DNA from: an uncultured Actinomycetes bacterium
GTDB taxonomy: Bacteria > Actinomycetota > CADDZG01 > WHSQ01
DNA: 64,000 nt
Direction: 5' to 3'
Assembly (NCBI GenBank): GCA_937863385.1
Contig: CALMBW010000019.1
Location: forward strand, 1 to 64,000
Shown: positions 7,933 to 17,880 of the stretch, piece by piece
Numbering within the stretch: position 1 is the stretch's first letter
Layout of the letters: every line of letters starts with the position of its first letter
Notes under the pieces: generated by a model
The model's input: the letters and a program-made list of their open reading frames with translations, nothing else
What the model was told of the DNA's origin: nothing
Database searches by the model: none
Position numbers and translations under genes: made by a program

Positions 7933-8861
7933 AGGACCGAGTCCAGCTCCTGGCACTTGGCCCTGATCGCCTCAGCAGCCTCAACCAGCTTGGCGGTCTC
8001 GTCGTCGTTCAGCGATAGCTCGACGATCTCCTGGACCCCCTTACGGCTCAGTTTCGCCGGGACCCCCAGGTACACGTCACTGACACCGTACTCACCGGTG
8101 GTCCAGGCGCACGTCGGATGGATATCGCCGGAATCCTTGAGGATGGACTCCACCATGGACGCCGAAGAAGACGAGGGTGCGTAGAAGGCACTCCCCTTCT
8201 TGAGGTAGCCCACGATCTCGGCCCCCGCATTCTTGGTGCGGTCGAACAACTCCTCGAGGTCTGATGCCGATAGAAGATCGGGAAGCGGCTTCCCGTCCAC
8301 CGTTGCGTGACGCGGCAATGCCACCATCTGGTCGCCATGGCTGCCCAACGTCATAGCGTCGACCTTCAGAGGAGAGACGCCAAGCTTCTCGGCGATGAAG
8401 AATCGCAAGCGCGACGAGTCAAGCACGCCTGCCATTCCCATCACCTTCTCTTTCGAGAAGCCCGACTTCACGGCAGCGAGGTAGGTCATCTCATCTAGTG
8501 GGTTGCTGACGACGATCAAGATGGCCTCGGGCGAATACTTGGCGACCTGCTCGGTAACGCCGCCGACGATCTTGGCGTTGTCTGCCAGGAGGTCCATGCG
8601 AGACATGCCGGGCGTGCGCGGCTTACCGGCCGTGATCACCACGACGTCAGAGTCGGCGGTATCCGCGTAGTCGTTGGTCCCAACCACAAAGGTATCGAAC
8701 CCTTCGGTCGGGGACGATTGGTTGATGTCAAGAGCGAGCCCTTGGGGAAGCCCTTCGACGATGTCGATCATCACAACGGTGTCTGCGATCCCACGCTCGG
8801 CGATCCTGCGAGCGGTGTTGGAACCGACATTGCCGGCCCCAACGACGGTTACCTTGGCCAT
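7929..8861 (-). CDS. mdh: malate dehydrogenase (LDH-like type)
   Basis: 310-residue NAD-dependent malate dehydrogenase of the lactate/malate family. It has the Rossmann G-A-G-N-V-G near residue 8, the mobile-loop G-K-P-R-T-P-G-M-S-R with arginines for the second carboxylate (specifying malate over lactate), and the catalytic L-G-S-H-G-D-Q-M around 175-180. It oxidises malate to oxaloacetate in the TCA cycle. AAGGAG precedes the ATG. It lies just downstream of the isocitrate dehydrogenase gene on the same strand. Confidence 0.95.
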   Translation of the reverse strand: MAKVTVVGAGNVGSNTARRIAERGIADTVVMIDIVEGLPQGLALDINQSSPTEGFDTFVVGTNDYADTADSDVVVITAGKPRTPGMSRMDLLADNAKIVGGVTEQVAKYSPEAILIVVSNPLDEMTYLAAVKSGFSKEKVMGMAGVLDSSRLRFFIAEKLGVSPLKVDAMTLGSHGDQMVALPRHATVDGKPLPDLLSASDLEELFDRTKNAGAEIVGYLKKGSAFYAPSSSSASMVESILKDSGDIHPTCAWTTGEYGVSDVYLGVPAKLSRKGVQEIVELSLNDDETAKLVEAAEAIRAKCQELDSVL

Positions 8862-8946
8862 CGATAGCTCCTTTACTGCCTAGCCTTCATACAAGTAGAA
8901 CGATCCGGTCGCGCACCAGCACACACCAGATACAAGGATGTTTCCG

Positions 8947-10044
8947 TTACGCCATCTTGGCGATGATCGCGTCTGCGACCTCTGAAGTGCCGACCGCGGT
9001 CGGGTCGTCTCGGTTGGGCTTCATGTCATAAGTGACGTCTTTACCCTCGGAGATGACAGCGGAGATCGCGTGCTCGAGGCGATCGGCCGCACCGAACTCC
9101 TCCAGGTAACGAAGCATCATCACGCCCGACAGCATCATCGCCATCGGGTTTACCTTGTTCTGACCCGCGTACTTGGGGGCCGAGCCGTGGGTCGGCTCGA
9201 ATACGGCAACGTCATCTCCGATGTTCCCACCCGGCGCGACCCCGAGGCCACCCACGAGGCCCGCGCCCAGGTCGCTGATGATGTCCCCGTAGAGGTTCGG
9301 AAGCACCAGCACGTCGTACAGCTCGGGCTTCTGGACGAGCTGCATGCACATGTTGTCCACGATGCGATCCTCGAACTCGACGCCACTGTCGGAGTACTCG
9401 TTCTCGGCCACCTCACGTGCCGTCTTCAAGAACAAACCGTCCGAGAACTTCATGATGTTTGCCTTGTGGACCGCGGTCACCTTCTTGCGATTGTTCTTGA
9501 TCGCGTAGTCGAAAGCAGCTCGGACGATGCGCTGGGTCCCGAACACGGAGATCGGTTTGATCGAGATACCGGAGTCTTCTCGGATACGGCGGGCACCAAG
9601 GTCGGCGATGAAATCGATCAGCTTGGATGCTTCCGGGCTCCCCTGCTCGAACTCGATGCCGGCGTAAAGATCCTCGTGGTTCTCACGGAACAACACGAGA
9701 TCGATGTTCTCGTAACGCGAACGGACCCCCGGATATGACTTGCAGGGACGCAGGCAGGCGAAGAGGTCGAGCTCCTTGCGTAGTGCGACGTTCACGCTGC
9801 GGAAACCGGTCCCGACGGGCGTGGTGATCGGTCCCTTGATGGCCACCTTGGTGTCACGGATGGAGGCTAGGACTTCCTCGGGAAGTGGTGTCCCTTTCTC
9901 TTCCATCACATCGACGCCCGCGTGCTGGACGTCCCACTCGAAGTTCACCCCGGTGCCTTCCAACACCCGGCGGGTAGCTTCTGCGATCTCAGGCCCGGTC
10001 CCATCTCCCGGGATGAGAGTCACTCGATGCGTTGTTGCCGACAT
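8947..10044 (-). CDS. NAD-type isocitrate dehydrogenase (isocitrate/isopropylmalate family)
   Basis: 365 residues of the beta-decarboxylating dehydrogenase family. The substrate loop [12 protein letters not shown] and the [10 protein letters not shown] motif resemble NAD-linked isocitrate dehydrogenases rather than LeuB. D[14 protein letters not shown] and E-P-T-H-G-S-A-P supply metal and cofactor contacts. Its position between mdh and gltA supports a TCA-cycle role (isocitrate to 2-oxoglutarate). Homoisocitrate dehydrogenase is a less likely alternative. Confidence 0.85.
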   Translation of the reverse strand: MSATTHRVTLIPGDGTGPEIAEATRRVLEGTGVNFEWDVQHAGVDVMEEKGTPLPEEVLASIRDTKVAIKGPITTPVGTGFRSVNVALRKELDLFACLRPCKSYPGVRSRYENIDLVLFRENHEDLYAGIEFEQGSPEASKLIDFIADLGARRIREDSGISIKPISVFGTQRIVRAAFDYAIKNNRKKVTAVHKANIMKFSDGLFLKTAREVAENEYSDSGVEFEDRIVDNMCMQLVQKPELYDVLVLPNLYGDIISDLGAGLVGGLGVAPGGNIGDDVAVFEPTHGSAPKYAGQNKVNPMAMMLSGVMMLRYLEEFGAADRLEHAISAVISEGKDVTYDMKPNRDDPTAVGTSEVADAIIAKMA

Positions 10045-10193
10045 AGAGATCTGCTCCTCGACGAAGTAGAGAGTTGCGGTGGCAGAGGCCCTTCGGGCCC
10101 TGCTAGCGAACCGAGACTACCTGATAGCCTTGGAGCGAAAACAGAGACCCAGCAGCCCCAGGTGAGGGCGCCCGAGACAAAAAGTGAGGCAGG

Positions 10194-11318
10194 ATGGCTT
10201 CGAAAGCCGGTAAGGGACTGGAAGGTGTTGTAGCAGCCGAAACAGCCGTCAGTGATATCGACGGACTTCAAGGCATCCTCTTCTACGTCGGGTACGACAT
10301 CCACGACCTGGCACCGAACGCCAGCTTCGAAGAGGTCACCTACCTGCTTCACAACCTCGAGCTTCCGAACGCCTCGCAGCTGGACGAGATCAGCCAGGAG
10401 CTCGCGTCGGATCGGGAGCCGAACGATCTGGTCATCGAACTCCTCCCCCGTCTCGCAACCGACTCATCTCCGATGTCGATGCTTCGGACGGCAGTATCGG
10501 CTGCCTCCGTCCAGGACCCCGATGGATGGGACATGGGGGCCGAGGCCAACTACCGCAAGGCCATGCGCCTGATCGCCTTCTTCCCCACCCTGGTGGCCTA
10601 CTTCGACCACATCCGCAACGGGCGCGACACGATCCCTCCCGACGCCTCGCTAAGTCAGGCGGCGAACTTCCTCTACATGCTCAAGGGCGATAAGGCCGAC
10701 GATGAGTCGGCTCGCATCTTCGATATGTGTTTGGTACTCCACGCCGATCACACGATGAATGCTTCGACCTTCGCGGCCCGCGTGTGTGCTGCGACGCTCA
10801 GCGATATCCATTCCGCGATCACCGCCGGCATCGCGGCTCTCAAGGGGCCCCTTCACGGCGGTGCCAACGAAGCGGTCATGAAGATGCTCGAGGAGATCAA
10901 AGAGCCGTCAAAAGCAGGCGACTACATCAAGCAGAGGCTCGCCAACAAGGACAAGATCATGGGCTTCGGGCACCGTGTCTACAAGACCGAAGACCCCCGC
11001 GCGACGCACCTGCGCCGGATGGCGAAGGAGCTTGCAGAGAAGACGGGTGACGGGACCAACTACGAGATCTCAGAGATCATCGAAAAGACGGTCATGGACG
11101 AGAAGGGGCTGTATCCCAACGTCGACTTCTATGCCGCTTCGGTCTATGGATACCTGGGGATACCTACCGATCTCTTCACGCCGATCTTCGCTTGCTCTCG
11201 CGTTGCCGGTTGGACCGCTCACGTGCGGGAGCAGTATGCAGACAACCGCCTGATCCGTCCGGACTCGGAATACGTCGGACCCGACCCCAGGCCGTGGGTA
11301 TCGCTCAACGACCGCTAG
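10194..11318 (+). CDS. gltA: citrate synthase
   Basis: 374-residue type II-fold citrate synthase condensing oxaloacetate and acetyl-CoA. Catalytic residues are His221 (G-P-L-H-G-G), His260 (G-F-G-H-R-V-Y) and Asp311 (N-V-D-F-Y). The short length fits the Gram-positive/archaeal class; a 2-methylcitrate synthase activity cannot be excluded. Transcribed divergently from isocitrate dehydrogenase across a 149-bp intergenic region, with GAGG just upstream of the ATG. Confidence 0.93.
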   Translation: MASKAGKGLEGVVAAETAVSDIDGLQGILFYVGYDIHDLAPNASFEEVTYLLHNLELPNASQLDEISQELASDREPNDLVIELLPRLATDSSPMSMLRTAVSAASVQDPDGWDMGAEANYRKAMRLIAFFPTLVAYFDHIRNGRDTIPPDASLSQAANFLYMLKGDKADDESARIFDMCLVLHADHTMNASTFAARVCAATLSDIHSAITAGIAALKGPLHGGANEAVMKMLEEIKEPSKAGDYIKQRLANKDKIMGFGHRVYKTEDPRATHLRRMAKELAEKTGDGTNYEISEIIEKTVMDEKGLYPNVDFYAASVYGYLGIPTDLFTPIFACSRVAGWTAHVREQYADNRLIRPDSEYVGPDPRPWVSLNDR

Positions 11319-11324
11319 TGGCCC

Positions 11325-12182
11325 CTAGCCGAATCTTTCGGCCAGGGTGACGGTATTGCTCAGAAGCATGGCGATCGTCATGGGTCCTACACCGCCCGGG
11401 ACCGGAGTGATCGCCGACGCAACCTCCATCGCTGCCTCGGTGTCGACGTCACCTTTCAAACCATCCTCGGTGCGATTGATGCCAACGTCGATGACAACTG
11501 CCCCAGGCTTGAGCATGGGGGCAGTTATCGCCCCGGCTCTTCCGATAGCAGCGATGACGATGTCTGCCCGCTTGGTGTGCTCGGCGAGATCGCGTGTGGA
11601 CGTGTGACACACCGTGACGGTCGCGTTAGCCCCGGCTGCCTTCTGGAAGAGCATCGCTGCGATCGGCTTGCCGACGATGTTGGAGCGCCCGGCAACGACT
11701 ACCTCGGCCCCCGATGTCTCGATGTTCGCGCGGATCAGCAACTCCTGGATCCCCGCGGGGGTGGCGGGAGCCACGAGATGGGTTCCCTGCAGAACGCGCC
11801 CAAGGTTGCAAGGGTGGAATCCATCCGCATCCTTGTGAGGCGGCACCGCTTCTAGAACGAGTTCCTCATCGATGTGGGCGGGCAAAGGCAGTTGTACCAA
11901 GATGCCGTGTACGGCAGGGTCGGAACCGAGTTCCTCCAGTAGTTGAAGGAGTTGATCCTGAGGGGTAGATGCCTCCAGATCGTGATCCCATGCCTTGATC
12001 CCAACCTCAGCACACATCTTGCGCTTGGAGTTCACATATACACGCGACGCCGGGTCGTCTCCTACCAACACCGTAGCGAGACCGGGCGTGATGCCACGTT
12101 CCGATAGAGCGCCCACGCGTTTCGCAACCTCACCGCGGATCTCAGCCGCGATCTGCTTTCCGTCGATCAGCTTCGCCGTCAT
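11325..12182 (-). CDS. folD: methylenetetrahydrofolate dehydrogenase/cyclohydrolase
   Basis: 285-residue bifunctional FolD. The catalytic Y-V-x-S-K-x-K motif (Tyr49, Lys53), the V-V-x-G-R-S-x-I-V-G-K-P cofactor motif in the Rossmann half and the C-terminal T-P-V-P-G-G-V-G-P-M-T signature are present. It interconverts methylene-, methenyl- and formyl-tetrahydrofolate, supplying the formyl donor used by PurN and PurH nearby. Converges with gltA, leaving 6 nt between stop codons. Confidence 0.96.
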   Translation of the reverse strand: MTAKLIDGKQIAAEIRGEVAKRVGALSERGITPGLATVLVGDDPASRVYVNSKRKMCAEVGIKAWDHDLEASTPQDQLLQLLEELGSDPAVHGILVQLPLPAHIDEELVLEAVPPHKDADGFHPCNLGRVLQGTHLVAPATPAGIQELLIRANIETSGAEVVVAGRSNIVGKPIAAMLFQKAAGANATVTVCHTSTRDLAEHTKRADIVIAAIGRAGAITAPMLKPGAVVIDVGINRTEDGLKGDVDTEAAMEVASAITPVPGGVGPMTIAMLLSNTVTLAERFG

Positions 12183-12257
12183 CTCTCTCCCTGCTCCCGC
12201 TACACCGCCCGCGTTGATTCGTCACACCCATCCTACTTTCGTAGGCTCGCGCCCTAG

Positions 12258-12551
12258 ATGAACCAACGACCTGTCTCCGCGCGACCCCTGCTTGCAACGT
12301 TCTTCGTATACGTCCCTCTAACTCTCGTTTGGCTCGTATTCACGATGGCGATATCCCTCTCGAGCCAGGCGCAAGGGGCGGCGGGGTCGGGCCTGGTCGC
12401 CTACATGTGGTTGTTCTTCCCCTTGATGACGTGCTCGGCAGTCCTCACCAACAGGGCATATCGCAAGCAGCAACGCACGCGGGCCATCGTGTGCGCGTCA
12501 CTCCCGGCCATCTGGGCGATGCCGATGTTCGGGTATCTGTTGATCAGCTAG
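12258..12551 (+). CDS. small membrane protein, unknown function
   Basis: 97 residues with three hydrophobic helices (about 11-33, 44-62 and 77-96) and a basic loop between the last two. No family recognised. It sits alone on the plus strand between folD and purH. A TAGGCT hexamer at 12242-12247, with TTCGTC 18 bp upstream, would start transcription only a few nucleotides before the ATG. Its stop overlaps the purH stop within one palindromic CTAG (12548-12551). Confidence 0.65.
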   Translation: MNQRPVSARPLLATFFVYVPLTLVWLVFTMAISLSSQAQGAAGSGLVAYMWLFFPLMTCSAVLTNRAYRKQQRTRAIVCASLPAIWAMPMFGYLLIS

Positions 12552-14068
12552 TGGCGAAAGTGGCGGCGGCCCGTGAACACCATGGGGATGCCGTGTTCGT
12601 CGGCGGCTGCGATCACTTCGTCGTCACGCACCGATCCACCGGGCTGGATGATCGCCGTTGCCCCTGCCGCGACCGCAGCGTCCAGACCGTCGCGGAACGG
12701 AAAGAAAGCGTCTGACGCACATGCCGTTCCAGATGCCCGATCCCCCGCCCGCATCGCTGCTAGCTTCGTCGACTCGACCCGGCTCATCTGGCCCGCCCCA
12801 ACTCCCACCGCGATGCCATCCTTCGCAAGAACGATCGCATTTGACTTCACATGCTTGGCGACGGTCCAGGCGAACCTCAAGTCGCTCCACTGTTCCTCGG
12901 TTGGCTGCACCCTGGTGACAACTTTGGCGTCGCCGGCGTCGTCGGCAGGGTCCGAGCTCTGGATCAGCAGGCCGCCCGCCACGCTCCGCATGTCGATCCC
13001 GTGACTCACCACAGGTTCCGCCTGCAACAAGCGCAGGTTCTTCTTTCGTTTGAGGATCTCGAGTGCATCGGGTTCATAGGAGGGCGCGATGACGACCTCC
13101 AAGAAGATCTCTGCCATCGCCTCAGCCGCAGCGACGGTGACGGGAGCGTTGCAGGCCACGATCCCTCCGAATGCCGATGTGGTGTCGCATCTGTAGGCAC
13201 GTCGATAGGCGTCCTCGACCGAATCTGCGAGTGCGACGCCACAAGGATTGCTGTGTTTGATAATCGCAACAGCGGGTGGGACGAGTTCCAGAACCAACTT
13301 CCACGCAGCATCGGTGTCGAGGATGTTGTTGTAGCTGAGCTCCTTACCATGAAGCTGCTCGGCTGCGGCGAGCCCACGAGCCGCTCCAGGGCTCACGTAG
13401 AAGGCCGCGTGCTGATGAGGATTCTCGCCGTATCGCAGTTCTTGGCGGAGGTTGGCCGAGAACACGAGCTGCTGGGGCCAGCCTTGGCCTCGGCCCAACC
13501 AGTTCGAGATCGCGACGTCATAAGCAGCAGTGTGAGTGAACGCCTCCACGGCGAGTTCTCGCCTGGTCACGGGGTCCACCTCTCCGGTGGCCTTGATCTG
13601 TTCGAGAACCTCCTCGTACCGACTTGGATCCACGACCACAGCGACAGAAGCGTGATTCTTTGCTGCCGCCCGAACCATCGCCGGACCGCCGATGTCGATG
13701 TTCTCGACGGCATCGTCATCGCTGACATCGGTTTTGGCGATCGTCGCCTCGAACGGATAGAGATTGGTGACCACAAGGTCGATGCGGGAGATACCGCGTT
13801 CTCGTAGCTCGTTTAGGTGCTCCGGCTTGCGACGATCGGCGAGGATGCCGCCATGGATCGTCGGGTGGATCGTCTTGACGCGGCCCCCAAGGATCTCGGG
13901 CGCTCCCGTCACATCTGCGACCTTGCGGGCCGGGATGCCCGCCTCGATCAACAATGCTGCGGTTCCTCCAGAGGAGATGATCTCGATACCTAGATCGGCA
14001 AGACCTCGGGCGAAGTCAACGATCCCCCGCTTGTCGGAAACACTTATCAATGCCCGCTCGACTGCCAC
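12548..14068 (-). CDS. purH: bifunctional AICAR transformylase/IMP cyclohydrolase
   Basis: 506 residues. The N-terminal MGS-like cyclohydrolase domain carries G-G-R-V-K-T-x-H-P-x-I-H-G-G near 62-75; the C-terminal AICAR formyltransferase domain carries R-Y-G-E-N-P-H-Q and I-K-H-x-N-P-C-G. It performs the last two steps of IMP synthesis. It begins 13 nt after purN and ends the minus-strand operon that starts with the B12 subunit at 18288. Confidence 0.97.
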   Translation of the reverse strand: MAVERALISVSDKRGIVDFARGLADLGIEIISSGGTAALLIEAGIPARKVADVTGAPEILGGRVKTIHPTIHGGILADRRKPEHLNELRERGISRIDLVVTNLYPFEATIAKTDVSDDDAVENIDIGGPAMVRAAAKNHASVAVVVDPSRYEEVLEQIKATGEVDPVTRRELAVEAFTHTAAYDVAISNWLGRGQGWPQQLVFSANLRQELRYGENPHQHAAFYVSPGAARGLAAAEQLHGKELSYNNILDTDAAWKLVLELVPPAVAIIKHSNPCGVALADSVEDAYRRAYRCDTTSAFGGIVACNAPVTVAAAEAMAEIFLEVVIAPSYEPDALEILKRKKNLRLLQAEPVVSHGIDMRSVAGGLLIQSSDPADDAGDAKVVTRVQPTEEQWSDLRFAWTVAKHVKSNAIVLAKDGIAVGVGAGQMSRVESTKLAAMRAGDRASGTACASDAFFPFRDGLDAAVAAGATAIIQPGGSVRDDEVIAAADEHGIPMVFTGRRHFRH

Positions 14069-14081
14069 GACTCTCCTCTCG

Positions 14082-14693
14082 TTACCTTTCGATCAGGACG
14101 CGGCCTGCATCGAGGTGCACCCTGCCCTCGATGAACATCTTGCAGGCGTCCACCAACATCCTGTGTTCGGCTTCCTTGATCCTCTCGTGCAGCGTTTCCT
14201 CCGAGTCATCGGGCTCTACCGCCACCGGTACCTGCATGATGATGGGACCGTGGTCGACGAGATGGTCGACGAAATGCACGGTCGATCCCGTCACTCGGAC
14301 CCCGGCTGCTAGTGCATCGCGCACTGCGTGCGCGCCCGGGAATGCCGGGAGTAGTGCGGGATGAAGGTTGATCAGGCGTCCAGCGAACGCGTCAACGAAG
14401 ACAGGTGAAAGGATCCGCATGAATCCTGCCGAAACCACTAGATCCGGCTCATGGACCATGACGGCGTCCCGTAGCGCTTCGCTCCAAACTTCCCGAGACT
14501 CGAAGTGCTTGGGCTCCACCCTGCCAGTCGGGATAGCTCTAGCGGCGGCGAGCTCAAGGCCCGAGCAATCGCGATCCGCCAGCACTGCCACGACGGATGC
14601 CTGGATCTCACCACGTTCGCAGGCGACTGCCAGTGCCTCCATGTTCGAACCACTGCCTGATATCAGGGCGACGATCCTCTTGCGTCCGTTCAT
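14082..14693 (-). CDS. purN: phosphoribosylglycinamide formyltransferase
   Basis: 203-residue folate-dependent GAR transformylase. It shows the N-terminal S-G-S-G-S-N phosphate loop, the central H-P-A-L-L-P-A-F-P-G signature with the catalytic His, and G-x-T-V-H-x-V-D-x-x-x-D-x-G-P-I-I with the catalytic Asp. Its ATG overlaps the stop of the upstream esterase gene by 4 nt, and purH follows directly. Confidence 0.96.
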   Translation of the reverse strand: MNGRKRIVALISGSGSNMEALAVACERGEIQASVVAVLADRDCSGLELAAARAIPTGRVEPKHFESREVWSEALRDAVMVHEPDLVVSAGFMRILSPVFVDAFAGRLINLHPALLPAFPGAHAVRDALAAGVRVTGSTVHFVDHLVDHGPIIMQVPVAVEPDDSEETLHERIKEAEHRMLVDACKMFIEGRVHLDAGRVLIER

Positions 14694-15748
14694 CGCTCCT
14701 CCGCGATCGCGAGAAGCAACTCTCTGATGGCACCCGGGTACCGATAGGACAGGCCGAAGTGACCGCCATCGAACAGCTCGAGTGTGTGATCGACATCGAG
14801 CGCTTTCAACTCCGCCGAGAACGCCTGTGCACCCAGATCGAGGAAGAACTCGTCCCTGCGACCGGCGTCGAGATAGATGCGCCTCATCGATGCGAGCGCT
14901 TCACCGTGGGCGGGGGCCATCCTGACCGGATCCCACTCCAACCAGCGCTCCCACACATCGATGACGAGCTTTCCTGTCTCGATCTCGAACGGAAGGATCG
15001 CCTTTGGCGGATCGTCGGGATCGGGTGTGTAGCAAGCGGCCATCGCATAGACATCGAGCGGGTCGTGGAAACGTCCCTCGAAACGGTCTGCGGCCCTCAG
15101 CTCTGCGAAGAACTTCTCGTAGCTGCCTTCCCAATCGTCGCGCAACGCTCTTGCGGCACGCGGGAAGTCACGCAGATAGCAAGTCTCGAACAGAGCATCG
15201 CCGGCATGCGACGCGAGGGCACCGAAGGTATCCGGCCGCTTCATCGGCACCATCATCGCGCCGTAACCGCCGCTGCTCTTTCCGGCTATCGCACGGTGGT
15301 CGCGTGAAGGCAGCGTGCCGAAGCGCTCGTCGATGAATGGCACCACTTCGTCACAGAGGTAATCCATGTAGGGGCCGGTAGACGTCGAGTTGATGAACTG
15401 GGAGCCTCCGTAGGAAGTCCACGCATCCACGTAGACGATCACTCCGGGAGGGCAGTCCCCCGAGACGAACATCGCGTCCATCCGCTCGAAGATCGTCGGT
15501 TCGAACGCGTTGCGCGCCTTCCACATGTCGACCTGCCCGGTGAACCCCTGGATCACGAACACCGACGGGAGTCCCGTGCGCGATCCCTTCACCCCTGGTG
15601 GGAGGTAGACGTAGAGCGGACGACGAACAGGGTCCCCCAGCGGATTGCCCACAAGCAACTCGGATTCAACGGTCAACTCGATGATGCTGCCGGCAAGGTC
15701 GGGTGCCCACGGATAACCCGGGGCACCCGAAACCTCGGTTAATGCCAT
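14690..15748 (-). CDS. putative esterase (alpha/beta hydrolase, esterase D type)
   Basis: 352-residue alpha/beta hydrolase of the PF00756 putative-esterase type. The nucleophile elbow is G-K-S-S-G-G-Y-G near residue 155 and a C-terminal G-G-H-F with the candidate catalytic His lies near 336. There is no signal peptide. The physiological substrate is unknown. It lies inside the sucCD-purNH operon, 3 nt after sucD and overlapping purN by 4 nt; this looks like a co-transcribed guest rather than a metabolic partner. Confidence 0.78.
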   Translation of the reverse strand: MALTEVSGAPGYPWAPDLAGSIIELTVESELLVGNPLGDPVRRPLYVYLPPGVKGSRTGLPSVFVIQGFTGQVDMWKARNAFEPTIFERMDAMFVSGDCPPGVIVYVDAWTSYGGSQFINSTSTGPYMDYLCDEVVPFIDERFGTLPSRDHRAIAGKSSGGYGAMMVPMKRPDTFGALASHAGDALFETCYLRDFPRAARALRDDWEGSYEKFFAELRAADRFEGRFHDPLDVYAMAACYTPDPDDPPKAILPFEIETGKLVIDVWERWLEWDPVRMAPAHGEALASMRRIYLDAGRRDEFFLDLGAQAFSAELKALDVDHTLELFDGGHFGLSYRYPGAIRELLLAIAEER

Positions 15749-15751
15749 CGC

Positions 15752-16633
15752 CTACCCGCGAAGGCCGGCGACCAGCTGAGCGACCTCCGAAGGGTTCTTG
15801 GCTACCGGATAACCCGCCTCCCGGAACGCATCGGCTTTGGCTTGCCATGTGCCTTGGGAGCCGGAGACGATGGCTCCTGCGTGTCCCATACGCTTGCCGG
15901 GCGGAGCCTCGCGGCCGGCGAAATAGCCAACGAGCGGTTTGCCGAGATTCTCTTTCGCCCAGGCCGCCGCACGCTCTTCGGCGTCCCCGCCGATCTCCCC
16001 CACCAGCACGACGACCTCAGTCTCGGGATCGTCGCGGAACCTCGACAGCACGTCGATGAAGTCGCTGCCAGGGATCGGGTCACCACCGATGCCTACGCAG
16101 GTCGATTGACCGAGACCCAATTGGGTCAGTTCGTGAACGATCTGGTACACGAGCGTGCCCGAACGGGACACGAACCCAACCGGACCTGGCGCTTGACTGC
16201 ACACCTCACCAGGGATGATGCCGACGTTCGCGCGACCGGGCGAGATAACACCCGGGCAGTTAGGCCCGATCAAGGTCACATCTCGGTCGCTGCTCCGAAG
16301 GTAAGTGACCACACGAGCCATATCCATAGCGGGGATGTGCTCGGTTATCGCAACGATCGTGTCGATACCGGCCTCGAAAGACTCGAGGATCGCGTCGGCC
16401 GCGAAACGGGCCGGGACGAACACCATTGAAGTGTTCGCACCCGTGCCGTCTACCGCCGCAGCGACGGTGTCGAAGATCGGGACCCCTTCGTGCTGGATGC
16501 CACCCTTGCCGGGGGTCACACCGGCCACGAGGTCGGTCCCGTAGTCACGGTTGCGCAACGAATGGAAAGTGCCTTCGGCGCCGGTCAGACCCTGAACAAC
16601 CAATTTCGTTCTTTCGTCGACGATGACGGCCAT
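15752..16633 (-). CDS. sucD: succinyl-CoA synthetase alpha subunit
   Basis: 293 residues. It has the CoA-binding Rossmann domain with G-x-T-G-x-x-G near the N-terminus and the ligase domain with the phospho-histidine in K-R-M-G-H-A-G-A-I near residue 250. The alpha-beta enzyme interconverts succinyl-CoA and succinate with nucleotide triphosphate formation. The stop of sucC and the ATG of sucD share one base (TGATG at 16631-16635), consistent with equimolar synthesis. Confidence 0.97.
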   Translation of the reverse strand: MAVIVDERTKLVVQGLTGAEGTFHSLRNRDYGTDLVAGVTPGKGGIQHEGVPIFDTVAAAVDGTGANTSMVFVPARFAADAILESFEAGIDTIVAITEHIPAMDMARVVTYLRSSDRDVTLIGPNCPGVISPGRANVGIIPGEVCSQAPGPVGFVSRSGTLVYQIVHELTQLGLGQSTCVGIGGDPIPGSDFIDVLSRFRDDPETEVVVLVGEIGGDAEERAAAWAKENLGKPLVGYFAGREAPPGKRMGHAGAIVSGSQGTWQAKADAFREAGYPVAKNPSEVAQLVAGLRG

Positions 16634-17868
16634 CAGTTGCCTCCACCCTTATTAGCGAGCTTCACAGCCAGGTCAGCTGCCCCCAACATGGTCTCGGCCG
16701 TCTGAAGCATCTCGTTCGGATTGTCGGCAAGGATCTTCCTACCGAGCTCTGCGTTCGTTCCATCCAGCCGGACGACGATCGGAACGTTCACCGACAAGCG
16801 GTTGAGGGCATCGATGATGCCTTCCGCGACCAGGTCGCACCTGGTGATCCCGCCGAATATGTTGATGAAGATGCTACGAACCTCGGGGTTGCTGGTGATG
16901 ATCTCGAGCGCATTGGAAAGAACCTCGGCATTCGCGCCGCCGCCCACGTCCAGGAAGTTTGCAGCTTCCCCGCCGGCATCCTTGACCACATCGAGGGTCG
17001 ACATCACCAAGCCGGCACCGTTTCCGATGATGCCGACGTTCCCATCCAGCTTGATGAGGTTGAGCCCCTTCTCCTTAGCTGCACGCTCCTGTTCGGGAAC
17101 CTCATGTGCCGCCTTCAGCTCGTCGAAGAACGGCAACCTGAACGCTGCAGAGTCATCGATGATCACCTTGGCGTCCAAGGCGACGACCTTGTCGTCTGCC
17201 GTTAGCACCAAGGGGTTGATCTCGATCTGCGAAGCATCGAGCTCGACGAACGCCCTGAAGAGTTTCGGAAGTATCGCTAGGACGCCCTTGCGTGCCTCGG
17301 CGGGGATGTTCCCACCAAACGTCATCGCCCGGCCGTAGAAATCCGAGAATCCCAGGAGAGGATCGATCCCAACCTTGGCGATCTTCTCCGGCGTCCTCTC
17401 GTTGACCTCCTCAACATCCATGCCGCCCTCAGACGTCAGGATCCCCAAGAAACTCCGGTTCGTGCGGTCCACCAGGAAAGAGCAGTAGTACTCATCCTTC
17501 AGCTCGCCCGCCCGCTCTACCAAGACGCGTTTGGCCCGCATCGGTACGGTCCGCTCCAGCCGCTCGCGATCGGCATCACTGAGCGATGCCGGGTCGGCGG
17601 TCTTGAGCTTGTAGCCCTCCTGGTCGTAGAAGTCGATCGACATGATCTCTTCGGCAGCAGCCGCAGCAGCTTCCGGAGAATCGACAACCTTGACACCACC
17701 CTGCTTCCCACGGCCCCCAACCAGCACCTGGGCTTTCACGACGACCTTGCCACCGAGGAAGCGAGCAGCTTCGGCTGCTTCCTCGGGGCTCTGCGCGACG
17801 CGACCCTCTGGTACCGGGACCTCGAACCTCCGCAGGAGTTCCTTGCCCTGATACTCGAACAGATCCAC
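16633..17868 (-). CDS. sucC: succinyl-CoA synthetase beta subunit (ADP-forming type)
   Basis: 411-residue ATP-grasp subunit beginning [12 protein letters not shown], typical of SucC. It has the [14 protein letters not shown] loop near 45-58, the D-A-K-V metal-site segment and the C-terminal G-G-I-T-R-C-D-x-V-A-x-G-I flavodoxin-like signature. It is longer than the E. coli subunit (388), as is common in Actinobacteria. It starts 12 nt after the B12-binding mutase subunit gene. Confidence 0.96.
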   Translation of the reverse strand: MDLFEYQGKELLRRFEVPVPEGRVAQSPEEAAEAARFLGGKVVVKAQVLVGGRGKQGGVKVVDSPEAAAAAAEEIMSIDFYDQEGYKLKTADPASLSDADRERLERTVPMRAKRVLVERAGELKDEYYCSFLVDRTNRSFLGILTSEGGMDVEEVNERTPEKIAKVGIDPLLGFSDFYGRAMTFGGNIPAEARKGVLAILPKLFRAFVELDASQIEINPLVLTADDKVVALDAKVIIDDSAAFRLPFFDELKAAHEVPEQERAAKEKGLNLIKLDGNVGIIGNGAGLVMSTLDVVKDAGGEAANFLDVGGGANAEVLSNALEIITSNPEVRSIFINIFGGITRCDLVAEGIIDALNRLSVNVPIVVRLDGTNAELGRKILADNPNEMLQTAETMLGAADLAVKLANKGGGN

Positions 17869-17880
17869 CTGAGCCTCCCG

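Noticed and set aside
12851-13807. 318-codon plus-strand open frame
   Set aside because: Antisense to purH and without recognisable features.
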